Source: a candidate division Zixibacteria bacterium SM23_81 | GTDB lineage: Bacteria > SM23-81 | Reading direction: 5' to 3' | Assembly (NCBI GenBank): GCA_001304015.1 | Contig: LJUY01000005.1 | Span: 24,072 to 88,071 of the forward strand | Length of the DNA: 64,000 nucleotides | Shown here: positions 44,149 to 52,229 of the stretch, one piece after another | Layout: every line of letters starts with the position of its first letter | How positions within the stretch are numbered: the stretch's first letter is position 1 | Position numbers and translations under genes: made by a program | The notes under the pieces: generated by a model | The model's database searches: none | Told to the model about the DNA's origin: nothing | The model's input: the letters and a program-made list of their open reading frames with translations, nothing else

Positions 44149-45699
44149 TCAACCAACGAACTCCGAGATGGACTTGGCCTGAGTATACAGCAGCAGATAA
44201 TCTCGACCCCCGGCCTTGGAATCCGTTCCGGACATGTTAAAGCCACCGAAGGGATGAACCCCCACCAGAGCACCGGTACATTTGCGATTGATGTAAAGAT
44301 TACCACAGTGGAAGACCCTCTTGGCCTTCTCGATTTTGTCCCTGTTATCGGAGTAAACGGCTCCCGTCAAACCGTACTCGCTGTCGTTGGCGATCTCCAG
44401 GGCATGATCAAAGTCCCGGACCTTGATGACTGCCAGAACAGGTCCGAAGATCTCTTCCTGGGAGATCCTGGCCCGGGAATCCACGTCTGCGATGATGGTA
44501 GGCTGGATGAAGAAACCGTTGCCAACCGCCGGGCCGCCGCCACAGACCAGCCGCCCTTCCTTTTTGCCGATTTCGATGTAATCGAGTATGGACTCCATGG
44601 CCCTCTGGTTGATCACCGGGCCCATGTAATTCTCCTGGTGGATCACAGGGCCAACTGTGATGGCCTGGGCTTTTTCCCGGAGCAGGTCCAAAAGCTGATC
44701 GTACACCTGTGCCACCACGATGGCTCGGGAGCAAGCCGAGCATTTCTGGCCTTGGAATCCAAAGGCTGAGGCGATAACGCCCTGCGCGGCTTTCTCCAGA
44801 TCGGTCTCATGGTCCACGATAATGGCATCCTTGCCCCCCATTTCAGCTACGACGCGCTTAATCCAGATCTGACCAGGGGCCGTCTTGGCGGCCAGTTCTA
44901 CAATGCCCAAACCTACTTCTTTCGATCCTGTGAAGGAGATGAACCGAGTCTTGGCGTGACCCACCAGGGTGTCCCCGACGGAGGCACCGCTGCCCGTGAG
45001 GAAGTTGACCACTCCGGGCGGCAGACCGATCTCCTCGAGAATCTCCATGAACTTGGCCCCCATAGTGGGAGAATCGCTTGATGGTTTCAAAACCACGGTA
45101 TTGCCAGCTACAAAGGCGGCCGATGTCATGCCCACCAAGATGGCCAGTGGAAAATTCCAGGGCGGAATGACCACACCCACTCCCAAGGGGATATACACCA
45201 ACTCGCTTTTCTCAGTGGGAATTCTTGTCAGGGGCTGATCACCGGCCAGGCGGAGCATCTCCCGTCCGTAGAACTCCAGAAAATCGATGGCCTCGGCCAC
45301 GTCGGCATCGGCCTCCAGCCAATTCTTGCCCTCTTCCAGGATCATCCAGGCATCAAGCTCCAATCTGCGGCGGCGCATCACCTCCGCTGCCCGGAACAGG
45401 TAACCGGCACGCTCGGTGGGCTGCACCCGACGCCAGGTCTCGAAAGTCTGGTAGGCCTTTTGGACGGCTGCCTCAGCCTCTTTGGGTGTGCCTTTCTGGA
45501 AGACACCCACCACCTGACCCCTTTCCGAGGGATTGTAGGATGAAAACTTCTCGACGGTTTTCACCCTCTGGGACCCGATAACGAGGTCATATTCTTCGCC
45601 CAGTTGGTTGGAGATTGATTTTAGGGCTACCTGCATCTTGCGCTGATTCTCTGGCGTGCTGAAATCGGTATATGGCTCATTTTTAAACTCAGAAACCAT
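44149..45699 (-). CDS. L-glutamate gamma-semialdehyde dehydrogenase (PruA/PutA-C type)
   Basis: 516-residue aldehyde dehydrogenase of the delta-1-pyrroline-5-carboxylate dehydrogenase group. PPWNFPLAI near residue 170, the glutamate in VAEMGGKDAIIV near 290 and the catalytic Cys in FQGQKCSACSRAIV near 322 are all present, and the C-terminal GGFNMSGTDSKAGG is typical. It oxidises glutamate semialdehyde to glutamate in proline or arginine breakdown. No proline dehydrogenase is next to it. The ATG at 45699 follows GGTGGAGG. A strong promoter and a CRP-like palindrome lie upstream. Confidence 0.9.
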   Translation of the reverse strand: MVSEFKNEPYTDFSTPENQRKMQVALKSISNQLGEEYDLVIGSQRVKTVEKFSSYNPSERGQVVGVFQKGTPKEAEAAVQKAYQTFETWRRVQPTERAGYLFRAAEVMRRRRLELDAWMILEEGKNWLEADADVAEAIDFLEFYGREMLRLAGDQPLTRIPTEKSELVYIPLGVGVVIPPWNFPLAILVGMTSAAFVAGNTVVLKPSSDSPTMGAKFMEILEEIGLPPGVVNFLTGSGASVGDTLVGHAKTRFISFTGSKEVGLGIVELAAKTAPGQIWIKRVVAEMGGKDAIIVDHETDLEKAAQGVIASAFGFQGQKCSACSRAIVVAQVYDQLLDLLREKAQAITVGPVIHQENYMGPVINQRAMESILDYIEIGKKEGRLVCGGGPAVGNGFFIQPTIIADVDSRARISQEEIFGPVLAVIKVRDFDHALEIANDSEYGLTGAVYSDNRDKIEKAKRVFHCGNLYINRKCTGALVGVHPFGGFNMSGTDSKAGGRDYLLLYTQAKSISEFVG

Positions 45700-45757
45700 G
45701 GCAACCTCCACCTTCTTTTGACATCAAATTTGGAAACGAAGCTGCTGAACAAGAGAT

Positions 45758-45773
45758 TGTGAATATTTTCACA
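45758..45773. promoter_or_regulatory. CRP/FNR-family-like operator
   Basis: Perfect palindrome TGTGAA-TATT-TTCACA, which fits the TGTGA-N6-TCACA pattern of CRP-family sites. It begins a few bases after the expected transcription start of the dehydrogenase gene, a position that favours repression. Confidence 0.55.
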
Positions 45774-45782
45774 GACGTATTC

Positions 45783-45811
45783 AATATAGAAGAATGCGAC
45801 TGGTTTGTCAA
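45783..45811 (-). promoter_or_regulatory. Promoter of the semialdehyde dehydrogenase gene
   Basis: TTGACA (45811-45806), a 17-base spacer and TATATT (45788-45783); leader about 75 bases. Confidence 0.75.
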
Positions 45812-45919
45812 CCCTATTTTCCAATCCTCGAGCAAATTACAACTTATTACCTACCAGCTTATTATATGCATCCACGATTTGCTTTCGGTTGAATAGCTTT
45901 TCTAAAAAGCTTATGGGCT

Positions 45920-47947
45920 TCAACCAGAAGGATGTTTTTTTCTGAAATCCACCAACTCTTTGGCCAGCTGAGCGATGTGCTCTCCGCTGACCTCAAATTC
46001 CTTGATCAGCTCCCAGGGCTCACCGGACTCGCCAAAGCGATCTTTGACTCCAATCATGCCCATCAATATGGGCTTGCCATAGAGCTCCTTGGATTGGGCG
46101 ATGGCGGCGCTGATCCAATTCCCGAAACCTCCCATCTGATGCTCCTCGGCGCTGATCACCAGCCCAGTTTCCAAGGCTGCCCGAATCACGGACTCCTTAT
46201 CCAAGGGTTTCACGGTGTGCATGTCGATGACTCTTGACTCGAAACCGAAGTCCTCCTTAAGGATGTACGCAGCCCGCATGGCTTCAGGTACCTCCGGACC
46301 GCAGGCGACGATAGCCAAGTCCTCACCTTCGGAGCGATAGGCTGAGGCGAGAAACCACTCGAAGGCGTCAATGAAGTTATCCTGTTTGCCCCGATAGCGG
46401 ATCACGTTGGCCACACCCCACTTGTAGGGGGTCTGCGGCGTGGTCACCACCGGTGTGGCTTCCCGAGCAAACCGAACATACTTGGGTCCCTGGACTTGAA
46501 ATAACAGGTGCTCACAGGCTCTTCTGGTCTCTATGGAGTCGCAGGGCACCTCCACGTGCATGTTGGGCAGGCCACACATCTGGAACAGCTCCTCCAGGGC
46601 CTGATGGGTGGCACCATCCGGCCCCACAGACACGCCGCCGTGGGCCCCTGCTATGAAAACGTTGAAATTTCCATAGCAGACGGTGGTCCGCAGCTGATCG
46701 AGATTCCGGCCTGAGGCGAAGACGCCGTAAGTGCCGAAAACGGGCAACTTCCCTTCCTTGGCGAGACCAGCAGCCACCCCGGTGGCGCTCTGCTCCGCGA
46801 TACCCATGCTGAAAAAACGACCTTTGCGCTCGGGATGTTTTTCGTGGAAGTTGCTGATGGTGATGGAGCCGGAGATGTCCGCGCCTAGGCAGACAACGCG
46901 CTCGTCGTGGCCCAATTCCTCAAGAGTTCGCCCAAAGCCTTTGCGGGTGGGATCCATCTTCACCTTCATGCCCGTGCTACGGTTCCAAAAATAATCCCGG
47001 CTGAACTTGGGCTGTTTGGCATCGAGTTTTCTGTCCACCTCTGCCTGATAGTCTTCGGCCCAATTGGTAAGCCCCTCCAAGTCCAGCTTGCCTGCTAAGC
47101 CCATCTGCTCCAAGGCCACATCTCGCTGCTCGCAGACGGGAGCCTTGCCATGCCAGCCAGCCACGTTCTCCATGAAGTCAACACCCCGCCCCTTGGTGGT
47201 GTGAGCTACGATCACAGTGGGTTTGCCCTTGTAGGCCTTAGCCTTTTGGAAAGCTTTGAGGATTTCCTTCATATTATGACCGTCAATCTCGATGACGTTC
47301 CAACGAAAACTTTTATACTTGTCCACGATGGGATCGACATTCATCACGTCCTCAACCCAACCGTCTATCTGGAGCCGGTTCTTATCCAGGATATTAATCA
47401 AATTATCCAGCTTGTAATGGCCGGCCTCCATAATGGCCTCCCAGATTTGTCCCTCCTGGTGCTCGCCATCTCCTGTGAGAGCGTAGACAGTGTAATTTTT
47501 TTTGTCCAGTTTGCCCGCCAGCGCGATGCCCACAGCGATGCTCAGCCCCTGGCCCAAAGAGCCCGTGGAGGCCTCAACGCCCGGCAGCTTTAACCAATGG
47601 GGATGTCCCTGGAAGGGGCTGTAGAGCTTACGCAGCTTGACCACTTCCCGGACATCATAGTATCCGGCCATTCCCAATCCCAGGTACAGGGCTGGAGCCT
47701 TATGTCCGGTAGACCAAATGATTCGGTCTCGGCCATCCCAAAAGGGATCCTGGGGGTCGTGGTTGGCCACGTGCAAGTAAAGGGCTGCGGTGATATCCAT
47801 AATGGACAACGTACCCCCCGAGTGGCCGGATCCCGCGGCGCAGAGAGCGACCATGTTGTAACCGCGCATTAACTGGGAGGCCTCTTCCAGCTCCTCGGGG
47901 GTATACCTTTTGCGTACCTTCCCCGTTTTTGAATCGACGATGGGCAT
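45920..47947 (-). CDS. tkt: Transketolase
   Basis: 675-residue single-chain transketolase with ThDP site. GSGHSGGTLSIMDITAALYLH lies in two parts near residue 39; GDGEHQEGQIWEA near 158 is the cofactor motif; the pyrimidine-binding domain (GIAEQSATGVAAGLAKEG, near 383) and C-terminal domain follow. It links glycolysis and the pentose phosphate pathway. GGGGAGGAG precedes the ATG. It appears to be a single gene, with 220 bases to the next. Confidence 0.94.
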   Translation of the reverse strand: MPIVDSKTGKVRKRYTPEELEEASQLMRGYNMVALCAAGSGHSGGTLSIMDITAALYLHVANHDPQDPFWDGRDRIIWSTGHKAPALYLGLGMAGYYDVREVVKLRKLYSPFQGHPHWLKLPGVEASTGSLGQGLSIAVGIALAGKLDKKNYTVYALTGDGEHQEGQIWEAIMEAGHYKLDNLINILDKNRLQIDGWVEDVMNVDPIVDKYKSFRWNVIEIDGHNMKEILKAFQKAKAYKGKPTVIVAHTTKGRGVDFMENVAGWHGKAPVCEQRDVALEQMGLAGKLDLEGLTNWAEDYQAEVDRKLDAKQPKFSRDYFWNRSTGMKVKMDPTRKGFGRTLEELGHDERVVCLGADISGSITISNFHEKHPERKGRFFSMGIAEQSATGVAAGLAKEGKLPVFGTYGVFASGRNLDQLRTTVCYGNFNVFIAGAHGGVSVGPDGATHQALEELFQMCGLPNMHVEVPCDSIETRRACEHLLFQVQGPKYVRFAREATPVVTTPQTPYKWGVANVIRYRGKQDNFIDAFEWFLASAYRSEGEDLAIVACGPEVPEAMRAAYILKEDFGFESRVIDMHTVKPLDKESVIRAALETGLVISAEEHQMGGFGNWISAAIAQSKELYGKPILMGMIGVKDRFGESGEPWELIKEFEVSGEHIAQLAKELVDFRKKHPSG

Positions 47948-48038
47948 ATCTCCTCCCCTTCACTTTTTTCAGGAATCTTCAATCGCTTCTTTTTGAGCAT
48001 ATTATTCGCTCCTAAAAATCCCTTTTGCCTCGATGCCA

Positions 48039-48395
48039 CTACATCCCATCTAACAATCGTCTGGTGAGTATCCCAATGAGCATGGCACACAGTATGCTCG
48101 TCAGAGTGCCTATCAAGTAGTATTCGGCAAATTTTCGATCTTTTAGCTCCTCAAAACGAGCGATGGATTTGGCCGTAAATATCAGTGCGATAGACGAATA
48201 TTCCCCTATTAAAACGAGAGTCAAGACGAAAGTCCTCTCCAAGATCCCGATGAGTGCTCCAGCTCTTTTCAATCCGCCGTCGGGCAGTCGATACTGCCTT
48301 AAAATCAAGGTCACGACGAAATGCACCCCTGCTGCGGCTAGCAGGTACGAACCTAAATAGATCGCTATTTTAAGTGCAGAGTTTGATTGTATCAT
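48039..48395 (-). CDS. Small membrane protein, DUF3307 C-terminal/SatE-like
   Basis: About 118 residues with three hydrophobic segments (about 9-33, 44-72, 92-112) around a conserved core: LIGILERTFVLTLVLIGEYS, then IALIFTAKSIARFEELKDRKFAEYYLIGT in two parts. This core is typical of the C-terminus of DUF3307 proteins, which occur next to SatD. The gene lies just downstream of satD and of the 28-base palindrome array. The start is uncertain: ATG 48395 lacks a ribosome-binding site; a TTG at 48413 lies in the last degenerate repeat. Function unknown. Confidence 0.7.
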   Translation of the reverse strand: MIQSNSALKIAIYLGSYLLAAAGVHFVVTLILRQYRLPDGGLKRAGALIGILERTFVLTLVLIGEYSSIALIFTAKSIARFEELKDRKFAEYYLIGTLTSILCAMLIGILTRRLLDGM

Positions 48396-48408
48396 CGTAT
48401 ATTGCGCA

Positions 48409-48541
48409 GTCAAGTGTTTTAACTTTACTTCTCATTTGTCAAGCCTTTTTACTTGACCCTCGCTTGTCAGGCATTTTTGCCTGACTTATCTTTGTCAGGC
48501 ATTTTTGCCTGACTTCCGTTTATCAGGCATTTTCACCTGAC
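48409..48541. repeat. Palindromic repeat array with exact 28-base period
   Basis: Four 20-base palindromes start at 48438, 48466, 48494 and 48522, exactly 28 bases apart. Two (48466, 48494) are identical, with perfect 8-base arms GTCAGGCA / TGCCTGAC around TTTT; the 48438 copy has GTCAAG / CTTGAC outer arms, and the 48522 copy is slightly degraded. A half-copy (GTCAAG) lies at 48409. The 8-base spacers differ. It fills the gap between satD and the SatE-like gene, so it is probably an operator array or a set of stem-loops in the intergenic RNA. Confidence 0.85.
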
Positions 48542-48553
48542 TGTGTCCACAAC

Positions 48554-49216
48554 TTAAGACAGTTCTTTAAGTAACTTCTGTAGTAGGTTATTACCGTCAG
48601 CGATGACTTTCCAATTTGCAGCTATTAACACGTCAGATATCGACTGTTTTTTAAGACCAAAATGTTTTCCCAACTGCTCATAGGTATTATGAGAGTGGAG
48701 CCTGAAGTATTCCGCTATTTCCCGTTGCCGTTTGGTCCATGAGTTTTCCAAAACTTCAATAAAGTAGAGCACCATGTTAAGTGTGTCATCTGTCAGACAT
48801 GCTATGTCTGAGGATTTGATGAGAACTTTTTTGCCTTGTTTTTTACATAGCTGTAGGGCGTCTCTCGCTCTGTAAAATGCACTTCCCCTCATGCCCACTT
48901 CTGCATCCAGGAGTTTTTCCACAGCGCCAATACCTAGGCCGCAGTAGATGTCCACTGGCATTTTGCCTCTTATGAAATGCAGCAGCTCGATCGCTCTGTC
49001 AGGATTTTTGATCGCCCCTTGAAATTCATCTCCCACTGTCGGTGCCAGACGCACAACGAGAACGTCGGAAAACCTCTCGTTGGTCTCCTCAAGTGCTCTT
49101 TTGAGTTCGCTGAAAATCTGCTCCCAATTGTCCAAGTCTCTGGATCTTTTGATATCTCCTATGATCACACAATTGCGTAATTCTCGTTTTTCTCCTCTTC
49201 TGGGCTCGTCTTTCAT
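48554..49216 (-). CDS. SatD-family protein
   Basis: 220 residues of the SatD family, named after an acid-tolerance operon gene of Streptococcus mutans. The N-terminal part has IIGDIKRSRDL near residue 18 and PTVGDEFQGAI near 58, a spacing of acidic residues like that of palm-type nucleotidyl cyclases. The C-terminal part (about 160-205) is helix-turn-helix-like: REIAEYFRLHSHNTYEQLGKHF then GLKKQSISDVL. It may thus bind DNA. GGGGGGAAAG precedes the ATG. The SatE-like gene and the 28-base array follow. Confidence 0.78.
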   Translation of the reverse strand: MKDEPRRGEKRELRNCVIIGDIKRSRDLDNWEQIFSELKRALEETNERFSDVLVVRLAPTVGDEFQGAIKNPDRAIELLHFIRGKMPVDIYCGLGIGAVEKLLDAEVGMRGSAFYRARDALQLCKKQGKKVLIKSSDIACLTDDTLNMVLYFIEVLENSWTKRQREIAEYFRLHSHNTYEQLGKHFGLKKQSISDVLIAANWKVIADGNNLLQKLLKELS

Positions 49217-49318
49217 TTATCTTTCCCCCCCTTCCACACAATCCTTCCTCTATTTTTGCCTATACTGCTTGTGACGCAGATGCCCCCATTTTTCGAAAGG
49301 TGCACTACATATGAGCCC

Positions 49319-50416
49319 TTACTCCCCGAAGCAGATGCCCATGGCTTTGGTGGCGACGATCAAGGGATGATTCAACGGAACCAACTTCTGCTTAGCGACA
49401 GCTTTGGCGATCTTCACAGAAAGAATCCGGTTACCTTTCAGGGCCACCATGTCTCCAAAGCGCCTCTTCATAACAAAATCCACGGCCGCGCAGCCCAGGC
49501 GCGTGGCCAGGATACGGTCACAGGGAACGGGGGAGCCTCCCCGCTGCAGATGGCCCAGGACGGTCACCCGGCACTCCAGTCCCGTTTTCTCTTCAATGGC
49601 CAAAGCCAGCTTCCGACAAACGCCCCCCAGCCGCCAGGGATCCGTGCTTTCCTCGACGATCCTATCCACCACCAGTTCTCCCCCCCTGGGCTTAGCGCCC
49701 TCGGCCACCACGATGATGCTGAATCGCTTGCCCTTCTTGCTTCGCTCTATCACCTTCTGACAGACCACCTCCAGGTCATAGGGTATCTCGGGAATCAGAA
49801 TCACATCCCCTCCGGAAGCCACTCCGGCCGCCAGGGCGATCCAACCTGCGTATCGCCCCATGGTCTCCACCAGCATCACTCGATGGTGAGACTGAGCCGT
49901 GGTATGGATCTTGTCGATGGCCTCGGTGGCGTTGAAGACGGCCGAGGCGTATCCGAAGGTCACGTCCGTCTCCGACAGGTCGTTGTCAATAGTCTTGGGC
50001 ACCCCCACCACCTCCATCCCCTTTTCGAAAAGCCCCTGGGCGATGGATAGAGATCCATCCCCACCTATAACGATGAGAGCAGCTAATCCTTGCTTTCGAT
50101 AATTCTCCATGACCTGGTCGGAAACGTCTTGAAAGCCCAGACCATCGGAATCCTTCTGAGGAAGCCGAAAGGGATCGGCCCTGTTTGAGGCGCCTAAAAT
50201 CGTGCCCCCAAGAGTGAGGATGCCCGAGACATCGTCGTAACTCAGGAGACGGTGTTTATCATGGATCAAACCCCAAAACCCATCCAGATAACCCACCACT
50301 TCCATCCCATATTTCATGATGGCCGTTTTGGTCACGGCCCGGATCACCGCGTTGATCCCAGGGCAATCTCCGCCCCCAGTCAAGACCCCAATTCGCTTGG
50401 TTTTTTTCTGATTCAC
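49319..50416 (-). CDS. pfkA: 6-phosphofructokinase
   Basis: 365-residue PFK: GVLTGGGDCPGINAVIRAV at the N-terminus, GGDGSLSIAQGLF near residue 97 and GVPKTIDNDLSETDVTFGYA near 115. A glycine after GGD is the ATP-type marker, whereas the lysine in PKTIDND is the pyrophosphate-type marker, so this belongs to the mixed group III where the phosphoryl donor must be tested. The start is GTG 50416 behind GAGGAGG; that site overlaps the stop of the DHH gene. Confidence 0.92.
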   Translation of the reverse strand: MNQKKTKRIGVLTGGGDCPGINAVIRAVTKTAIMKYGMEVVGYLDGFWGLIHDKHRLLSYDDVSGILTLGGTILGASNRADPFRLPQKDSDGLGFQDVSDQVMENYRKQGLAALIVIGGDGSLSIAQGLFEKGMEVVGVPKTIDNDLSETDVTFGYASAVFNATEAIDKIHTTAQSHHRVMLVETMGRYAGWIALAAGVASGGDVILIPEIPYDLEVVCQKVIERSKKGKRFSIIVVAEGAKPRGGELVVDRIVEESTDPWRLGGVCRKLALAIEEKTGLECRVTVLGHLQRGGSPVPCDRILATRLGCAAVDFVMKRRFGDMVALKGNRILSVKIAKAVAKQKLVPLNHPLIVATKAMGICFGE

Positions 50417-50430
50417 GACCTTTGGCCTCC

Positions 50431-51507
50431 TCAAACCTCCGCGTCCTCCAAAAGAGGACGCATGACGCTGACCTCCCTGTGGCCCACCAGGCCCAGGAAC
50501 TTGTTCACCATCTCCTCCTCCAATCTATCCTTTTGGGCCTCGCTCAGACCAGTGCCATCCAACCAGCCGCCGGCCATCATGTTATGACCTCCCGCTCGTC
50601 CTCTCCGACCCACCAACCTCTGGATCACGCGGCCAGCTTTTGCTTTCACGTTTGTGGTGCGAATGGACAGCACCAGTCTGTCGCCGTGTCTGGCTAGGCA
50701 CAGGGCCCAGGTGATCCTCTCCATCCGGACTAAAAGATCGGCCACTTCTGCCGCCAGCTCGGGGACCTTTACAGTCCCCAGCCGGGCCACGACCACATTT
50801 TTATAGGTGGCGGCGCCGAGCAGAGAGCGGTCCAGCACATTGAAATAGGATTTGGGCAGGCTGGGTCTCTGGATACGGGCCAGATGCTTCTTATTTGCCA
50901 GGGGAAACAGCGACAGATAGGCTCGGGTATCGGCTTCCCCCGCCTCTCTGCCCAAGGCTTGTGTCTCAGAGCTGATCGCGTAGAACAGGGCGGTGGCAAG
51001 GGGGGTTGGTATCTTGCACCCACACTCCTGGAGATACTCGGTGAGAATAGTCGCCACGGCTCCGTACTCCGGGCGCACGTCCACCAGAGGTGCTTTGGTG
51101 TCCCGTCGCAGGGGGTGATGGTCGATGACCACCGTGGGCTCCAGCTCCAGGGGAAGGGAATTATTGCCCGTTTTAGGCTGCGTGTCCACCAGGGCAATGT
51201 GGCGGTATCGCCGAAGGGGAATGCGGTGCACTGGGCTCATCTTAATCCTCAACAGGCGTAGCATGGCCCTGTTCTCCGCTCTGCCCACAATCCCTCCGTA
51301 ACTCACCGTGGATCTGATCCCGAATCGCTCCCAGACCAGATGCTTCAAAGCCACGGCCCCGGCAATGGAATCGGGATCGGGATTATCATGGGCCAGGATC
51401 AATAGGCGACGACAAGTCTTCAGAACCCTCTTGAGGTGGCCAAGAGCTCGCGCGGTTTCTGTATAATCAGAATCCATCGGTGATCTCTGGACATAGGCCA
51501 TGCTCAC
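50431..51507 (-). CDS. DHH-family phosphoesterase (NrnA-like)
   Basis: 358 residues. DHH motifs are LAHDNPDPDSIAGAVAL near residue 37, the aspartate in IALVDTQP near 106 and VVIDHHPLRRD near 127; the C-terminal DHHA1 domain ends with RAGGHNMMAGG near 307. This group hydrolyses nanoRNA, pAp or cyclic dinucleotide products. It overlaps the preceding TrkA-C gene by four bases if GTG 51507 is the start; ATG 51477 is an alternative. Confidence 0.85.
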   Translation of the reverse strand: MSMAYVQRSPMDSDYTETARALGHLKRVLKTCRRLLILAHDNPDPDSIAGAVALKHLVWERFGIRSTVSYGGIVGRAENRAMLRLLRIKMSPVHRIPLRRYRHIALVDTQPKTGNNSLPLELEPTVVIDHHPLRRDTKAPLVDVRPEYGAVATILTEYLQECGCKIPTPLATALFYAISSETQALGREAGEADTRAYLSLFPLANKKHLARIQRPSLPKSYFNVLDRSLLGAATYKNVVVARLGTVKVPELAAEVADLLVRMERITWALCLARHGDRLVLSIRTTNVKAKAGRVIQRLVGRRGRAGGHNMMAGGWLDGTGLSEAQKDRLEEEMVNKFLGLVGHREVSVMRPLLEDAEV

Positions 51508-52169
51508 AATGCCAGCTCGCGGATGCTCTCCAGCAGACCATAGCAGACCAGACGGTCCCCCAGGCGAATCTCCTCTTGGGCAGAGGGAATGGGAATAGGA
51601 ATCCCATCGCGCTCGATGGACAGCACCGTAATTCCCTGATTCCGGAGGTCTGCGAGGGCCAAAGGAAGTCCCGCCAGTCTGCTGGTCTGGGAAACCTCTA
51701 CGATGGCAATGCCGTAACCCTGAGCCTGGTGCAAGACCTCCTCAACGGTGATCCTTTCCAGATCCATGTGTGTCATCAACTTCTGCTTGATCTTCTCTGT
51801 GAGAACACTAGTGATCTTCTCCCGCGAAACCACCCAGAAAAAGGCCAGTACGAAAATCACGATGCCGACGAACTTCAGGGACGGCCTCAAAATGCCCTGG
51901 GAAGAGACCATGGAGAGGACGAAGGTGGCGATCACCGAGACGATCCCGGCATTGCCCAGGATCATCAGGAAAGTGACGATTCTCCGACGCCGGGGATGGT
52001 TGACGATCATCTCCGACTCCCGGGTGGTGAATCCTGTCCCCGTGAAGGCTGAGAGAGCTTGAAAGCGCGCCTTGTTCCTCTGCAATCCCGATAGTTCCAG
52101 AGCCACAGCTCCCACTCTCACGATGAGAAATGAGACCACGATGAAGAAAAACAGCAGCGTAAGGCCCAA
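51504..52169 (-). CDS. Membrane protein with TrkA-C ligand-binding domain
   Basis: 221 residues. Three hydrophobic segments (first 25 residues; TFLMILGNAGIVSVIATFVL; FVGIVIFVLAFFWVV) surround a conserved SAFTGTGFTTRESEMIV loop, then a C-terminal RCK_C/TrkA-C domain (about 150-221). The domain usually binds a nucleotide such as c-di-AMP. A role in ion transport is possible, but no pore is evident. Start TTG 52169 is chosen because AAGGAGG lies 8 bases before it. Confidence 0.75.
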   Translation of the reverse strand: MGLTLLFFFIVVSFLIVRVGAVALELSGLQRNKARFQALSAFTGTGFTTRESEMIVNHPRRRRIVTFLMILGNAGIVSVIATFVLSMVSSQGILRPSLKFVGIVIFVLAFFWVVSREKITSVLTEKIKQKLMTHMDLERITVEEVLHQAQGYGIAIVEVSQTSRLAGLPLALADLRNQGITVLSIERDGIPIPIPSAQEEIRLGDRLVCYGLLESIRELAL

Positions 52170-52229
52170 ACAATACACCTCCTTACGGAAAAAGACAGGG
52201 ATTCGCCCGCCTGGTGAAAGGGTGCCCTT

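Noticed and set aside
48386..48413. Promoter TTGACT-N16-TACAAT for the SatE-like gene
   Set aside because: It would start transcription downstream of the best ATG (48395) and remove the first membrane segment, so it is not annotated as a firm promoter.
48438..48541. CRISPR array
   Set aside because: Spacers are only 8 bases, repeats are 20-base palindromes with variation, and no cas genes are present.
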